From Aliidiomarina minuta (GTDB lineage: Bacteria > Pseudomonadota > Gammaproteobacteria > Enterobacterales > Alteromonadaceae), in NCBI RefSeq assembly GCF_003987145.1, contig NZ_PIPL01000001.1, positions 62,001 through 126,000 of the forward strand: a stretch of 64,000 nt of DNA, given 5' to 3'. The notes under the pieces were generated by a model. The model ran no database searches. It saw only the letters and a program-made list of their open reading frames with translations, and was not told the DNA's origin. This document shows positions 1 through 8,775 of the stretch, piece by piece (the stretch's first letter is position 1; every line of letters starts with the position of its first letter). Both the position numbers and the translations under genes were made by a program.

Positions 1-51
1 CATATTTAGCAATACTTCTGGCATAGCAATTTGCTCAGATTGCTTTGACAT
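1..51 (-). CDS. Possible N-terminus of a truncated gene, unidentified
   Basis: A minus-strand ATG at 51-49 opens a frame that stays open for 17 codons to the window edge, reading MSKQSEQIAMPEVLLNM. A GAGG Shine-Dalgarno-like sequence lies a few bases upstream, and the frame begins 23 bases after the stop of the lipoprotein gene at 75-803, so it could be the next gene of the same minus-strand cluster. Too little is present to assign a family. It may be chance. Confidence 0.35.
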   Translation of the reverse strand, partial: MSKQSEQIAMPEVLLNM

Positions 52-74
52 ACAATGCCTCGCTAATAAATTTG

Positions 75-803
75 TTAAATTTTAATAACTTCTGGGCGAG
101 AGCTTAGCTCAACTTTACAAAATTGCTCGCCATAGTCGGAAAAGGCCTGGCGCCAGGAGGAACCTGGTACCTGTACCCGGGAGACTCCCATCGCAAGTAA
201 GTCAGGCACTGAATAATAAAACCCCTGAATGCCTTCCTGCATACAACCTAAGTGTTCATCGTATCCATAAACCGTGATGCGTTGATCAACGCCGATGCGT
301 TCAAAGAATCGAATTTCACGGCGTAAAAAGCGATCCAGGTATTGCTCGACAATATGCTGAACTCCAGGAATTAAATAACTTTGCCACTGTTGAGTCCAGC
401 TTTCTTCAAGTGCACCCCCCGACCAGGCGACTACAGCACCTGGCTGCACTTCTTTGTTTGCTGCCGCGGTGAAAAGGTAATTTGCGCAGCTGTGCAGACA
501 TTCATTTTTGACAGAAATATCGAGTTGTTGACGATGTATCCAGCCACCGATCTGGATAGCTGCCAGCGGGTCGCCGCCGGGGCTGTCAACCTGGATACGG
601 GTGAAAGTGTGCTCAGCGCTCAACTCACGCAGTTGCTGCACCACTTCGTTTGTAACAGGGCCATTGAGAAAAATAGATTCGCCATCAATATGTAACTGGC
701 TCGCTGGAGTATCGTCGTAGGAACCTGAACTGCAGGCAGAGAGAAAAGCCGCGACAAAGCCAGCACACAGGAGGGGAGTACGTTTATCACCAGCTTTATC
801 CAT
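75..803 (-). CDS. ClpP/crotonase-fold lipoprotein (COG3904-like)
   Basis: This is a 242-residue predicted lipoprotein. The N-terminus is charged, then hydrophobic, and ends in a lipobox (LSAC, Cys at about 24). The mature part resembles periplasmic ClpP-like proteins of the COG3904 type: a beta-strand plus SPGGD motif (about residues 74-78) followed by a CLHSCANYLF segment (about 102-111), where the Ser in HSC sits where the ClpP-fold nucleophile is expected. Whether it is an active peptidase cannot be told. The C-terminal half is not recognised. It starts at an ATG with AAGG upstream and is the last complete gene of the minus-strand cluster, 51 bases after the GTPase gene. Confidence 0.7.
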   Translation of the reverse strand: MDKAGDKRTPLLCAGFVAAFLSACSSGSYDDTPASQLHIDGESIFLNGPVTNEVVQQLRELSAEHTFTRIQVDSPGGDPLAAIQIGGWIHRQQLDISVKNECLHSCANYLFTAAANKEVQPGAVVAWSGGALEESWTQQWQSYLIPGVQHIVEQYLDRFLRREIRFFERIGVDQRITVYGYDEHLGCMQEGIQGFYYSVPDLLAMGVSRVQVPGSSWRQAFSDYGEQFCKVELSSRPEVIKI

Positions 804-854
804 AGGGAGAACCTTTTTATTGTGAACAGCAAACTGCTGCTTGCTAACTTCTCG

Positions 855-2261
855 TTATTCTGTGGACTTGTCAATACTGAACTGCTGTACAAGTTTCTGG
901 CTTAACGACTTTAGTTGCAGCTGACGCTCCATACTGTCCTCAAAAATTTGCTGATTTAAAGCAGACCATTCAGGGTGGGCACGAGCTTGTTCTAATTCTG
1001 CCGACAACTGCTTTTGTTGTTTCTCCTGGCTTTCTGGCACCTGTATTTGCAACGTCTGGATAGCTGCGTGACCTCGCTGCCTCAGCAGCTGGACAAGTTG
1101 CTTCTGGCGTTGTGCCAAAAGATGTAAAATACGGTCATCTACAGAAAGCAGGTGAAAGCCCCTGAATTTATCCTGTAGTCGTTGCCCGTAACCTTTCCAG
1201 GTTTGCCACAGGCCGCCTGCGGCGGCTCCTAAAGCAGTGCCTGCACCTAAAGTAGTGCCAACAAAAAGCAGATCGATACCAGCGCCGGCGGCCGCACCTG
1301 CCGCAGTACCTTTGCTGGCTTTAATACCAAAACGTCGTAATGTCTGCGGGTGAAAAAGATCGTCTTGCCAGCGCCCCTGACGAACGGCTAACTGGTCAAA
1401 AGTTGCGTCATCAGGGCGGAAATGAAAGAGGCGCAAAAGCCCCTGTACACAAGCGTGCTCACGTTTTCGTGTGTCGTCCTGCATAGCAGTAATTGCGGAT
1501 TGCATATCACTCTTGTCAGTGCTTGCAACGCGACGGCGATAGGCAGCGCAGTCCATCAGTAATTCCGCTATAAGCATATTTGCCTGCTGCTGTTGTCGGG
1601 CCTGCGTGTCTTTATGTTCAGCAATAAAAGCCTGTAGTAATGCTTGTTGACCAGGCAGCAAGGCTTGCAGCTGACGAAAGATTTGTTCTTCACCACCTTC
1701 CGGTGGCGCTATGCTGTCGAACTCCACCCAGGCGTGCAGATTAACGTTCGCCAGCGCTTGTTGCCAGGCATGGCTATGATTCTCGGCACTGGCGGTGAAG
1801 TTAAGAACAGGCAGTAACGGACGACCACAACGAGTCATTATACTGAGTTCATCCTGAAATTTAGGTAATACAGGGTCGCGCACATCAATGACATAAAATG
1901 CGGCATGACTTTTTAGTAACTGGCGGATAACTTTGGCTTCCTGCTCAAAGCTTTGTTTTGCCTCGGGGCTATCCAGAAAACGTTGCATTTGCTGGGGACC
2001 GTCGTGCCGCGTATTTTCATTTTGCAGTTGTTGCAGGTAATCATAGAGACCAATACCATCTTCCAGTCCTGGTGTATCAAAGAGCTTTAACTGCTCTCCG
2101 CTGGCCAGTTTGAGACTGGCACTGGAGACATCCTGAGTGGTGCTCGGATTGCTTGCCACCTGACCAAATTCAGTATCATGTAACAAGGTTCGCAACAGCG
2201 AAGTTTTGCCTACGTTGGTATGGCCTACGACAGCGATAGTAAGTGCTTCATGTGGTTGCAT
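855..2261 (-). CDS. DUF3482-type GTPase with glycine-rich membrane segment
   Basis: This P-loop GTPase has 468 residues from the ATG at 2261. The G1 motif GHTNVGKTS is at residues 13-21 and G3 is DTPGLED (about 63-69). A canonical NKxD is absent; LNFTAS occupies roughly that position. After a glutamine-rich helical region comes a Gly/Ala-rich hydrophobic stretch (about 318-357) like a glycine zipper, then a coiled-coil-like tail. The architecture matches DUF3482 GTPases, which I know as partners of DUF2868 proteins, and the DUF2868 gene lies directly upstream with a 14-base overlap. A GTG nine bases upstream is in frame, but it forms part of the strong GGAGGTGA Shine-Dalgarno of the ATG, so the ATG is chosen. 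The cellular role is unknown. Confidence 0.8.
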   Translation of the reverse strand: MQPHEALTIAVVGHTNVGKTSLLRTLLHDTEFGQVASNPSTTQDVSSASLKLASGEQLKLFDTPGLEDGIGLYDYLQQLQNENTRHDGPQQMQRFLDSPEAKQSFEQEAKVIRQLLKSHAAFYVIDVRDPVLPKFQDELSIMTRCGRPLLPVLNFTASAENHSHAWQQALANVNLHAWVEFDSIAPPEGGEEQIFRQLQALLPGQQALLQAFIAEHKDTQARQQQQANMLIAELLMDCAAYRRRVASTDKSDMQSAITAMQDDTRKREHACVQGLLRLFHFRPDDATFDQLAVRQGRWQDDLFHPQTLRRFGIKASKGTAAGAAAGAGIDLLFVGTTLGAGTALGAAAGGLWQTWKGYGQRLQDKFRGFHLLSVDDRILHLLAQRQKQLVQLLRQRGHAAIQTLQIQVPESQEKQQKQLSAELEQARAHPEWSALNQQIFEDSMERQLQLKSLSQKLVQQFSIDKSTE

Positions 2262-3609
2262 GAGTATCACCTCCGTTGGTTACCCAATGTAGAGCCTGTT
2301 GCTCCTGTGAGTAGACCTCCAGCTGCAGTCTTTGCTGAAGCTGCTCGCTCCATGACTGACTGCGTTCAGGACGTAGTTGCGAATGATTAAGCCAGATTGC
2401 GGTGGGGCAGTAGCTACTGATTTCAGCGATGAAACGTATGCTGCCACGATCAGGTGAAAGGCGGGCGTCTACTACCACCAATACTTTTTTTACATTTCCT
2501 GCAGTAAGCTTTTGAATAAGCTCCTGTCTTTGCGCGCCACTGGCGATCATCCCCAGATTACCCACATGGTCAGGTAAATCTTTTATGCTGGGGATTTCGT
2601 GTTCAAGAGCAAGTAATAACGCCTGGCCACCTGAGTGTTGAGCTAGTTTTTGTCTACCTGCGGGTGCTGGAATGTTTCGGGGTGCCGGGTCAACGACCTG
2701 GGCCGGTTCATAACTAAGCCGGGCTTTCAGCTCTGCTATGCCCGGTAGTTGGTGATCCAGTTCTAAACGCCGCTTACGCAAGTGTCGAATGCTCTCACTG
2801 GCGCTGAGTAGTATTAGCCTGGGCAGCAGACCATAAAGCGCCAGGCAGGCCAATAGCCAGGTGGCGCTTTGACGGTGCAGCTCAAAACTCTGCTGCGTTC
2901 GTAACAGCTCTGCTGAAGGGGCTTCAATGTTGAATAATGCGGGCAAGGTATTCAGAATCTGAATCAACTGGTTGACTGCGCTTTCACTGAGCAGTGTAGT
3001 TTGCCAGGTGAATTGATACTCCTGTCCTATAAAGCGTAACCAGAGTATGAGCAGGGCCGACCCAAGCAGTACCGCCCAGAAGGCGTGGCTAATACTGGAA
3101 AAACCGGGTTTTAACAGCTGTTGACGATGACACAGGCTGATAAATGCCTGACTGACCGCGGATAATCTGCTGCTGCGAACCAGCCCATTTGCCAGCCGGA
3201 ACAGAATGCCACCAACACCTTGTGTCGTATTGCTGGAGGTCAGCATGCTAATACACCAGATCAGCAACGTCAGAAAGTTAAGCGATAGCAGGATGATAAG
3301 AGCATCCAGTAAGCTTATCGCTGTATCACTTCGGGTTAGCACCGTATTGCCCAGACTTATGCCGGCAAAAACAGCGAATAAAATTAATAAACTAAGAAGC
3401 AGGGTTTTCAAGGTGGAGAAGAACTGCATTGGCTGAATTAATTCATGTTCTTCAGCTAACGAGAGGGCCCGTGTGTATATTTTATCGGCAAAACCTGCTT
3501 GTTGACGTGCTTTATTGAGGGCGCGGCTATCCGCACAAGGGCCCCAGTGAACTTCTCGTTGACGGATAACTTCAATAGTCCAGTGCTTTTGAAATGCGGA
3601 GTCTGCCAT
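2248..3609 (-). CDS. DUF2868-family membrane protein
   Basis: This integral membrane protein of about 453 residues has four predicted helices: roughly 66-90 (LLSLLILFAVFAG), 100-125 (ALIILLSLNFLTLLIW), 177-197 (FWAVLLGSALLILWL) and 250-272 (WLLACLALYGLLPRLILL). The cytoplasmic C-terminal third is soluble, about 280-453, with a Rossmann-like VLVVVDARLSPDRGSIRFI segment. It is assigned to DUF2868 from topology and from its pairing with the DUF3482 GTPase. A GTG at 3618 is in frame, but the AAAAGG upstream is only two bases from it, so ATG 3609 is preferred; both remain possible. It lies 25 bases after the GGDEF gene and is probably co-transcribed with it. The function is unknown. Confidence 0.7.
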   Translation of the reverse strand: MADSAFQKHWTIEVIRQREVHWGPCADSRALNKARQQAGFADKIYTRALSLAEEHELIQPMQFFSTLKTLLLSLLILFAVFAGISLGNTVLTRSDTAISLLDALIILLSLNFLTLLIWCISMLTSSNTTQGVGGILFRLANGLVRSSRLSAVSQAFISLCHRQQLLKPGFSSISHAFWAVLLGSALLILWLRFIGQEYQFTWQTTLLSESAVNQLIQILNTLPALFNIEAPSAELLRTQQSFELHRQSATWLLACLALYGLLPRLILLSASESIRHLRKRRLELDHQLPGIAELKARLSYEPAQVVDPAPRNIPAPAGRQKLAQHSGGQALLLALEHEIPSIKDLPDHVGNLGMIASGAQRQELIQKLTAGNVKKVLVVVDARLSPDRGSIRFIAEISSYCPTAIWLNHSQLRPERSQSWSEQLQQRLQLEVYSQEQQALHWVTNGGDTHATT

Positions 3610-3634
3610 TCTGTTCACGGCCTTTTCTAAAAAG

Positions 3635-5164
3635 CTATTCTATAGGGCGTGTTATAACACGATTGCGGCCTTCTTTCTTAGCCTGATATAACGCCTGATC
3701 AGCATTTGCGATTAACCTGGTAGTGGTTATTTGTTTCACATCGTTTTCTAAGGGCAAGGCGCAGATGCCAACGCTAATGGTCAGTGAATTGGTAATTGTG
3801 GAACATGGATGAGTGATGGCCTGTTCTGCTAATTTAGTTTGCAGTTGTGCAAAGTCCTTTGCTGCCTGCTCGATTGTGCGGCCAGGCAAAATGATTGCGA
3901 ACTCTTCTCCGCCGTAACGTCCAACCAGTTCACCACTGCGTTGAAAATGCTTTTGCAGTAAAAGGCTCAGGCTTTTTAACGCCGCGTCTCCGGTAGGATG
4001 GCCATAATGATCGTTGTACGCTTTAAACATGTCTATATCCAGCAACGCCAGACTTAAAGGGAGGCGCTGGCGTTTCGCACGACGCAGCTCCATATCGAGT
4101 GTATTATCAAAGTGGCGGCGGTTGGCGAGGCCGGTCAAGGCATCTTTTTGGGCCAGGTGTTGCAACCGTTGATTGACTGACATTAACTCTTGCCGGGTTT
4201 GTTCCAGGGACTCGAGGTAGCGCTGGCTTTGCAGCGCATTGGCTATCATTTCACCGACCAGTTTTATGCGCCGGATATCAGCTTCGCTCCACTGGCGCTG
4301 GCGGGCCACCATATCGCAGCCAACAAAACCGATAAGCTGTCCAGCTGCATACATAGCCACGCAAATCACAGACTGAATATCTTCCAGCCGGAAAAGGGCT
4401 TGTTCACTGGCTCCTGCCTCGGGGATTTTATCGACGTCGTGGATAACAAAAATGCCTTCCTGCCGAATGTGCTTAAAGAACCAGGGGAGTATGTTTTCCG
4501 TCAGATTCTGTAGTTCGTCGATATGCTGGGTAATACCTTCACGAACCCACTCGTGAGTGTTGCTTTGTTTATTAAGCTGGTTATTAAACTGGAATATGTA
4601 CGTACGGTCGGCCTGACAAAATTCGCCAAGGGCTGCTAAGGTTTCGTTAATGCGCGGTTCGACATCTTTTTGCGAAGTATTAATAAATTGCGTGGATAAC
4701 CTGGAAATAAGTTTATCGAATGCCAGGGTATCGCGCAGAGATATTTCTGCATTTAAAATATCTCCGGTCTCTGAGGCTTGTACAAAGAGGCGGTGATCAC
4801 GGGGCTGAATACAGAGTAATCGCCATTCACCATCGGCTGTAGGTATGATTTCGCTTTGCAGGTGCAAAGGGCGGGAGTCAACCATCAGGTCTCGTCGGTT
4901 TATGTAGTCTCCGTTCATAGCTTGCTTGATAAGCGTAGCATCAAGGCATATCTTTTTGGCTGACGATGAAAGCTCGGGGTCCATTTCAAACTCGATTTTA
5001 TTGAGCTGGGTTTGTAGATCCTGCTGCCCATTCAGAGATAATAATTTGTAAGCCGCCTGATTTGCCGTAGTAGCTGAAAACTGTTTCCCAGCACGGTGAC
5101 ATTGGTAGATAAGGCCTATGGGGAGGCGTTCGAGTAAAACCTGATAGTCACTAACCAGGAGCAT
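3635..5164 (-). CDS. GAF/GGDEF protein, probable diguanylate cyclase
   Basis: This 509-residue cytoplasmic protein has no membrane segment. Residues 1-130 look like a PAS-type sensor, about 150-320 form a GAF-like domain, a short helical linker follows (about 320-345), and the GGDEF domain is C-terminal (about 345-505). The active-site signature is RYGGEEF, competent in known diguanylate cyclases, with DALTGLANRRHFD and the DIDMFKAYND metal/substrate motif upstream. The product-inhibition RxxD site is degenerate (RSGE), suggesting weak feedback by c-di-GMP. The start ATG has AAGGA six bases upstream. It is the first gene of the left minus-strand cluster, divergent from tig. Confidence 0.85.
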   Translation of the reverse strand: MLLVSDYQVLLERLPIGLIYQCHRAGKQFSATTANQAAYKLLSLNGQQDLQTQLNKIEFEMDPELSSSAKKICLDATLIKQAMNGDYINRRDLMVDSRPLHLQSEIIPTADGEWRLLCIQPRDHRLFVQASETGDILNAEISLRDTLAFDKLISRLSTQFINTSQKDVEPRINETLAALGEFCQADRTYIFQFNNQLNKQSNTHEWVREGITQHIDELQNLTENILPWFFKHIRQEGIFVIHDVDKIPEAGASEQALFRLEDIQSVICVAMYAAGQLIGFVGCDMVARQRQWSEADIRRIKLVGEMIANALQSQRYLESLEQTRQELMSVNQRLQHLAQKDALTGLANRRHFDNTLDMELRRAKRQRLPLSLALLDIDMFKAYNDHYGHPTGDAALKSLSLLLQKHFQRSGELVGRYGGEEFAIILPGRTIEQAAKDFAQLQTKLAEQAITHPCSTITNSLTISVGICALPLENDVKQITTTRLIANADQALYQAKKEGRNRVITRPIE

Positions 5165-5227
5165 GTATATTCCTTTTAAAAGCGTGTGAATTGTTATTAT
5201 TTTATTAACTTTTATACTATGGTCTTA

Positions 5228-5255
5228 AATCTACGCGGCTACCGATAAATGTCAA
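5228..5255 (-). promoter_or_regulatory. Candidate sigma-70 promoter for the GGDEF gene
   Basis: On the minus strand a perfect TTGACA (5255-5250) is followed after 16 bases by TAGATT (5233-5228), about 64 bases before the GGDEF start. The -35 is consensus and the -10 matches four of six. Confidence 0.4.
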
Positions 5256-5291
5256 TTATGATGTTTAGCACAGAAAAGTTGCACAGGGTTC

Positions 5292-5320
5292 TCGACTACA
5301 GAGGTCTGGCTGGCTATAAT
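5292..5320 (+). promoter_or_regulatory. Sigma-70 promoter of tig
   Basis: TCGACT (5292-5297), 17 bases, then a perfect TATAAT (5315-5320). It lies 79 bases before the tig start in the tig/GGDEF divergent region. Confidence 0.65.
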
Positions 5321-5399
5321 GCCGCGTCAATTTTTAACGTGAGCTCATTAACGATGATCCGATGAGCCGCCATCCAAGTGATGCTGAGGTAGAATAGCA

Positions 5400-6707
5400 A
5401 TGCAGGTTTCCGTAGAAACAACACAAGGTTTAGAGCGCCGCGCCACTATTTCTGTGCCGGCTGAAGTCATCGACAATGAAGTGAAAAAACAAGTGCAGCA
5501 GGAAGCGCGTCGTGCCCGTCTGGACGGTTTCCGCCCTGGCAAAGTTCCTGTGAGTGTTATTGAAAAGCGCTTTGGCGCGGCTATTCGTCAGGATGTTGCG
5601 GTGAAAGCCATGCAGCAGCACTATATTGAAGCCATGATGCAGGAAAAAATCAATCCGGCGGGCACTCCGAAGTTTGAGCCTAAGGTTGATGAGAAAGGTA
5701 AAGACCTCGAGTTCACCGCTATTTTTGAGGTGTACCCAGAAGTCGAACTTAAAGATCTGGAAAAAGTGGAAGTAGAAAAACCTGTTGTTGAAGTGACTGA
5801 ACAGGATGTCGATAAAATGATCGACACTCTGCGTAAACAACATGCCGGCTGGAAAGAAGTGAAGCGGAAAGCTAAAAAAGAAGGCGACCGTGTAACTCTG
5901 GATTTCGTTGGCAGCATTGACGGTGAAGAATTTGAAGGCGGCAAAGCTGAAGATTTTGCACTTGAAATGGGTCAGGGTCGTATGATTCCAGGTTTTGAAG
6001 AAGGTGTTCAGGGTCTGAAAACTGGTGAAGAAAAAACCATTGAAGTCAATTTTCCGGATGACTACCATGCTGAAAACCTGAAAGGTAAAAAAGCTGAGTT
6101 CGCGCTGACTATCAAAAAGGTAGAAGAACAGGAATTACCTGAACTGACTGACGAATTTGTAGAACAGTTCGGCATCAAAGAAGGTGGTGTTCAGGCGCTG
6201 CGTGATGAAGTTCAGAAAAATATGGAACGTGAACTTAAGTCTGCAGTTAAAAACAAAGTCAAACAACAGGTAATCAAAGGCTTATTAGCCGCCAATGATG
6301 ATATTGATGTACCAGCTGCTATGAAAGAGCAGGAAGTTGAAGCTTTACGCCAGCAAGCGCTGCAGCGCTTTGGTGATAATGCTCAAAACATGCCTGAGTT
6401 ACCTGCAGAACTGTTTGAAGAGCAGGCTAAAGAGCGTGCTCAGATTGGTATCCTGTTAGGTGAAGTAATTCGTAGCAATGAACTTAAAGTTGATGATGAG
6501 AAAGTGAAAGAAATTATCGACATGACAGCTTCTGCTTACGAAGACCCGCAGGAAGTGATCGAGTACTACAAAACCAACGAACAGATGATGCAGCAGGTTC
6601 GCAACATGGCATTGGAAGAACAGGCAATTGAACTGATTCTTGAAAAAGCTAAAGTTAGCGACAAACCTATGCAGTTTGACGAAGTGATGAATCCTCCTCA
6701 GCAATAA
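5400..6707 (+). CDS. tig: Trigger factor, ribosome-bound chaperone
   Basis: Trigger factor binds near the ribosomal exit tunnel and shields nascent chains; it also has FKBP-type prolyl isomerase activity. The 435-residue length fits the family (432 in E. coli). The ribosome-docking signature GFRPGKVP is at residues 43-50, the FKBP-like domain is about 150-245 (GDRVTLDFVGSIDGEEF), and the helical substrate-cradle domain follows. The acidic/lysine-rich helices are typical. It starts at ATG 5400 with GAGG upstream and ends before a strong terminator. Its place ahead of clpPX-lon is the usual gammaproteobacterial order. Confidence 0.98.
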   Translation: MQVSVETTQGLERRATISVPAEVIDNEVKKQVQQEARRARLDGFRPGKVPVSVIEKRFGAAIRQDVAVKAMQQHYIEAMMQEKINPAGTPKFEPKVDEKGKDLEFTAIFEVYPEVELKDLEKVEVEKPVVEVTEQDVDKMIDTLRKQHAGWKEVKRKAKKEGDRVTLDFVGSIDGEEFEGGKAEDFALEMGQGRMIPGFEEGVQGLKTGEEKTIEVNFPDDYHAENLKGKKAEFALTIKKVEEQELPELTDEFVEQFGIKEGGVQALRDEVQKNMERELKSAVKNKVKQQVIKGLLAANDDIDVPAAMKEQEVEALRQQALQRFGDNAQNMPELPAELFEEQAKERAQIGILLGEVIRSNELKVDDEKVKEIIDMTASAYEDPQEVIEYYKTNEQMMQQVRNMALEEQAIELILEKAKVSDKPMQFDEVMNPPQQ

Positions 6708-6740
6708 GCATTTGCTCAATTTGCTGGGAATTGGTTTAAT

Positions 6741-6773
6741 GGCTCGGGTGGGTTCACCCGAGCCATTTTTTTA
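6741..6773 (+). terminator. Intrinsic terminator after tig
   Basis: A perfect 10-bp stem (GGCTCGGGTG / CACCCGAGCC) with loop GGTT is followed by a run of seven T. It ends only 17 bases before the clpP start. Confidence 0.9.
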
Positions 6774-6789
6774 AGGAGTTTTTCTTTAT

Positions 6790-7407
6790 ATGCAAAATTC
6801 GACACCAGATCCGATGGCAGCTTTAGTACCAATGGTTGTGGAGCAAACCTCCAAAGGTGAGCGCTCGTTTGACATCTACTCACGCCTGCTCAAAGAAGGC
6901 GTTATTTTCATGTGTGGACAGGTTGAAGAGCACATGGCCAACCTGATCGTGGCACAAATGCTGTTTCTGGAGTCCGAGAACCCGGAAAAAGATATTTATC
7001 TGTATATTAATTCACCAGGTGGCTCAGTCACTGCTGGTATGGCCATTTATGACACCATGCAATTTATTAAAAATGATGTGAGCACAGTCTGCATGGGGCA
7101 GGCCGCTAGCATGGGCGCGTTCCTGTTAAATGCGGGCACCAAAGGCAAGCGTTATTGTTTGCCCAACTCACGAGTTATGATTCATCAACCGCTGGGTGGT
7201 TTTCAGGGCCAGGCTTCTGACATTGAAATTCATGCACGTGAGATCCTATATATTAAAGATAAGTTGAACAGAATCCTTGCTGAGCATTCAGGGCAGGACA
7301 TCGAACGGGTTGCTAAAGACACCGATCGTGACAACTTTATGAGTGCACAGGATGCGGTTGAATATGGTATCGTAGATTCAGTTCTGACCCATCGTGGTGA
7401 TAAATAA
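6790..7407 (+). CDS. clpP: ClpP, proteolytic subunit of the Clp protease
   Basis: ClpP is a serine peptidase that forms the tetradecameric barrel fed by ClpX or ClpA. The 205-residue sequence keeps the catalytic triad Ser107 (MGQAASMGA), His132 (MIHQP) and Asp181, with the oxyanion SPGG motif at 75-78. The short N-terminal stretch before PMVVEQT is the usual self-processed propeptide. The start ATG follows AAGGAG. clpX begins 22 bases downstream, so the two are co-transcribed. The terminator just upstream implies either read-through from tig or a promoter within the end of tig. Confidence 0.98.
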   Translation: MQNSTPDPMAALVPMVVEQTSKGERSFDIYSRLLKEGVIFMCGQVEEHMANLIVAQMLFLESENPEKDIYLYINSPGGSVTAGMAIYDTMQFIKNDVSTVCMGQAASMGAFLLNAGTKGKRYCLPNSRVMIHQPLGGFQGQASDIEIHAREILYIKDKLNRILAEHSGQDIERVAKDTDRDNFMSAQDAVEYGIVDSVLTHRGDK

Positions 7408-7429
7408 TTTAGTAGTGCTGGAGAGTTAA

Positions 7430-8713
7430 ATGACAGATAAAACCAGAGGCGACAGCGATAAAGACGGTAAATCTCTTTACTGCACCTTTTGTGGCAAAAG
7501 CCAGCATGAGGTTCGTAAGTTAATCGCCGGGCCATCTGTATTCATCTGTGATGAGTGTGTAGAGCTTTGTAACGATATCCTGCGTGAGGAAATTAAAGAA
7601 ATTTCTCCACAGCGGGAAGAGGATGATGTTCCTACACCGCACGATATTCGCAATCATCTGGATGAATACGTGATTGGCCAGGATCGCGCCAAACGGGTGC
7701 TATCGGTTGCGGTGTATAACCATTATAAGCGGCTGGTCAATTCAGGTATCTACGAGGACGTAGAGTTAAGTAAAAGCAATATTTTGCTGATCGGTCCTAC
7801 TGGTAGTGGTAAAACGCTGTTAGCAGAAACCCTTGCTCGCTTTCTGGATGTGCCTTTTACTATGGCAGACGCAACTACACTAACCGAAGCCGGTTATGTA
7901 GGTGAAGATGTTGAAAACATTATTCAGAAGTTGCTACAAAAATGCGACTACGATCCGAAGAAAGCTGAGCGTGGCATAGTCTACATCGATGAAATAGACA
8001 AAATATCGCGTAAATCGGATAACCCGTCGATTACCCGTGATGTGTCGGGCGAAGGCGTGCAGCAAGCTTTGCTTAAGCTGATTGAGGGTACTATCGCCTC
8101 AGTTCCTCCGCAGGGTGGACGTAAGCATCCGCAGCAGGAATTTTTGCAGGTAGATACTTCGAAAATTCTGTTTGTTTGTGGCGGTGCATTCTCTGGCCTG
8201 GATAAAGTTATCGAGCAGCGTCTTGCTGTTGGCACCGGCATAGGTTTTGGTGCTCAGGTGAAGAATAAAAATGCACGCCAGGATGCTGATGTGCTGGCGC
8301 ATGTAGAACCTGGGGATTTGATTAAATATGGTCTTATACCTGAGTTTATCGGGCGTCTACCGGTAGTGGCCAGCCTGACAGAGCTTGATGAAGAAGCTCT
8401 GGTGCAGATTTTACGGGAGCCGAAAAACTCACTGACGAAACAGTATTCTGCATTGTTCGCGATGGAAAATGTAGAACTGGAGTTCCGTGAGGATGCGTTG
8501 AAGGCGATAGCTGGTAAAGCTCTTGCCCGTAATACCGGTGCCCGAGGCTTACGCTCTATTGTCGAAGATATACTGCTGGGCACTATGTATGATTTGCCGT
8601 CACAGGATGATGTGACCAAAGTGGTGATTGATGAGACTGTTATTAAAGGTGAATCTGATCCTATTTTGATTTACGGTAATAACAAGAAAGATGCGCAGGC
8701 TTCTGGTGAGTAA
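7430..8713 (+). CDS. clpX: ClpX, AAA+ unfoldase of the ClpXP protease
   Basis: ClpX unfolds tagged substrates and threads them into ClpP. The 427 residues include the N-terminal C4 zinc-binding domain (Cys18, Cys21, Cys40, Cys43), Walker A GPTGSGKT (122-129), pore loop GYVGED (155-160), Walker B VYIDEIDK (184-191) and the IGF loop that docks ClpP (GTGIGFGA, about 264-271). A strong SD (GGAG) precedes the ATG. It is followed by a terminator that separates it from lon. Confidence 0.98.
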   Translation: MTDKTRGDSDKDGKSLYCTFCGKSQHEVRKLIAGPSVFICDECVELCNDILREEIKEISPQREEDDVPTPHDIRNHLDEYVIGQDRAKRVLSVAVYNHYKRLVNSGIYEDVELSKSNILLIGPTGSGKTLLAETLARFLDVPFTMADATTLTEAGYVGEDVENIIQKLLQKCDYDPKKAERGIVYIDEIDKISRKSDNPSITRDVSGEGVQQALLKLIEGTIASVPPQGGRKHPQQEFLQVDTSKILFVCGGAFSGLDKVIEQRLAVGTGIGFGAQVKNKNARQDADVLAHVEPGDLIKYGLIPEFIGRLPVVASLTELDEEALVQILREPKNSLTKQYSALFAMENVELEFREDALKAIAGKALARNTGARGLRSIVEDILLGTMYDLPSQDDVTKVVIDETVIKGESDPILIYGNNKKDAQASGE

Positions 8714-8740
8714 GTAGAATTACTGAGCAGTCGTGAATAA

Positions 8741-8766
8741 AAAGGGCCATTTGAGGCCCTTTTTTT
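8741..8766 (+). terminator. Intrinsic terminator after clpX
   Basis: Stem AAAGGGCC / GGCCCTTT with loop ATTTGA, followed by a T-run. Confidence 0.9.
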
Positions 8767-8775
8767 ACGCTTGCT

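Noticed and set aside
5279..5320. TTGCAC as -35 for the tig promoter
   Set aside because: It is 30 bases from the TATAAT. TCGACT at 17 bases is a better partner.
5430..6068. 212-codon minus-strand open frame inside tig
   Set aside because: It lies wholly antisense to trigger factor, is Phe/His-rich from reversed Lys/Glu codons, and has no SD. It is a codon-bias shadow.
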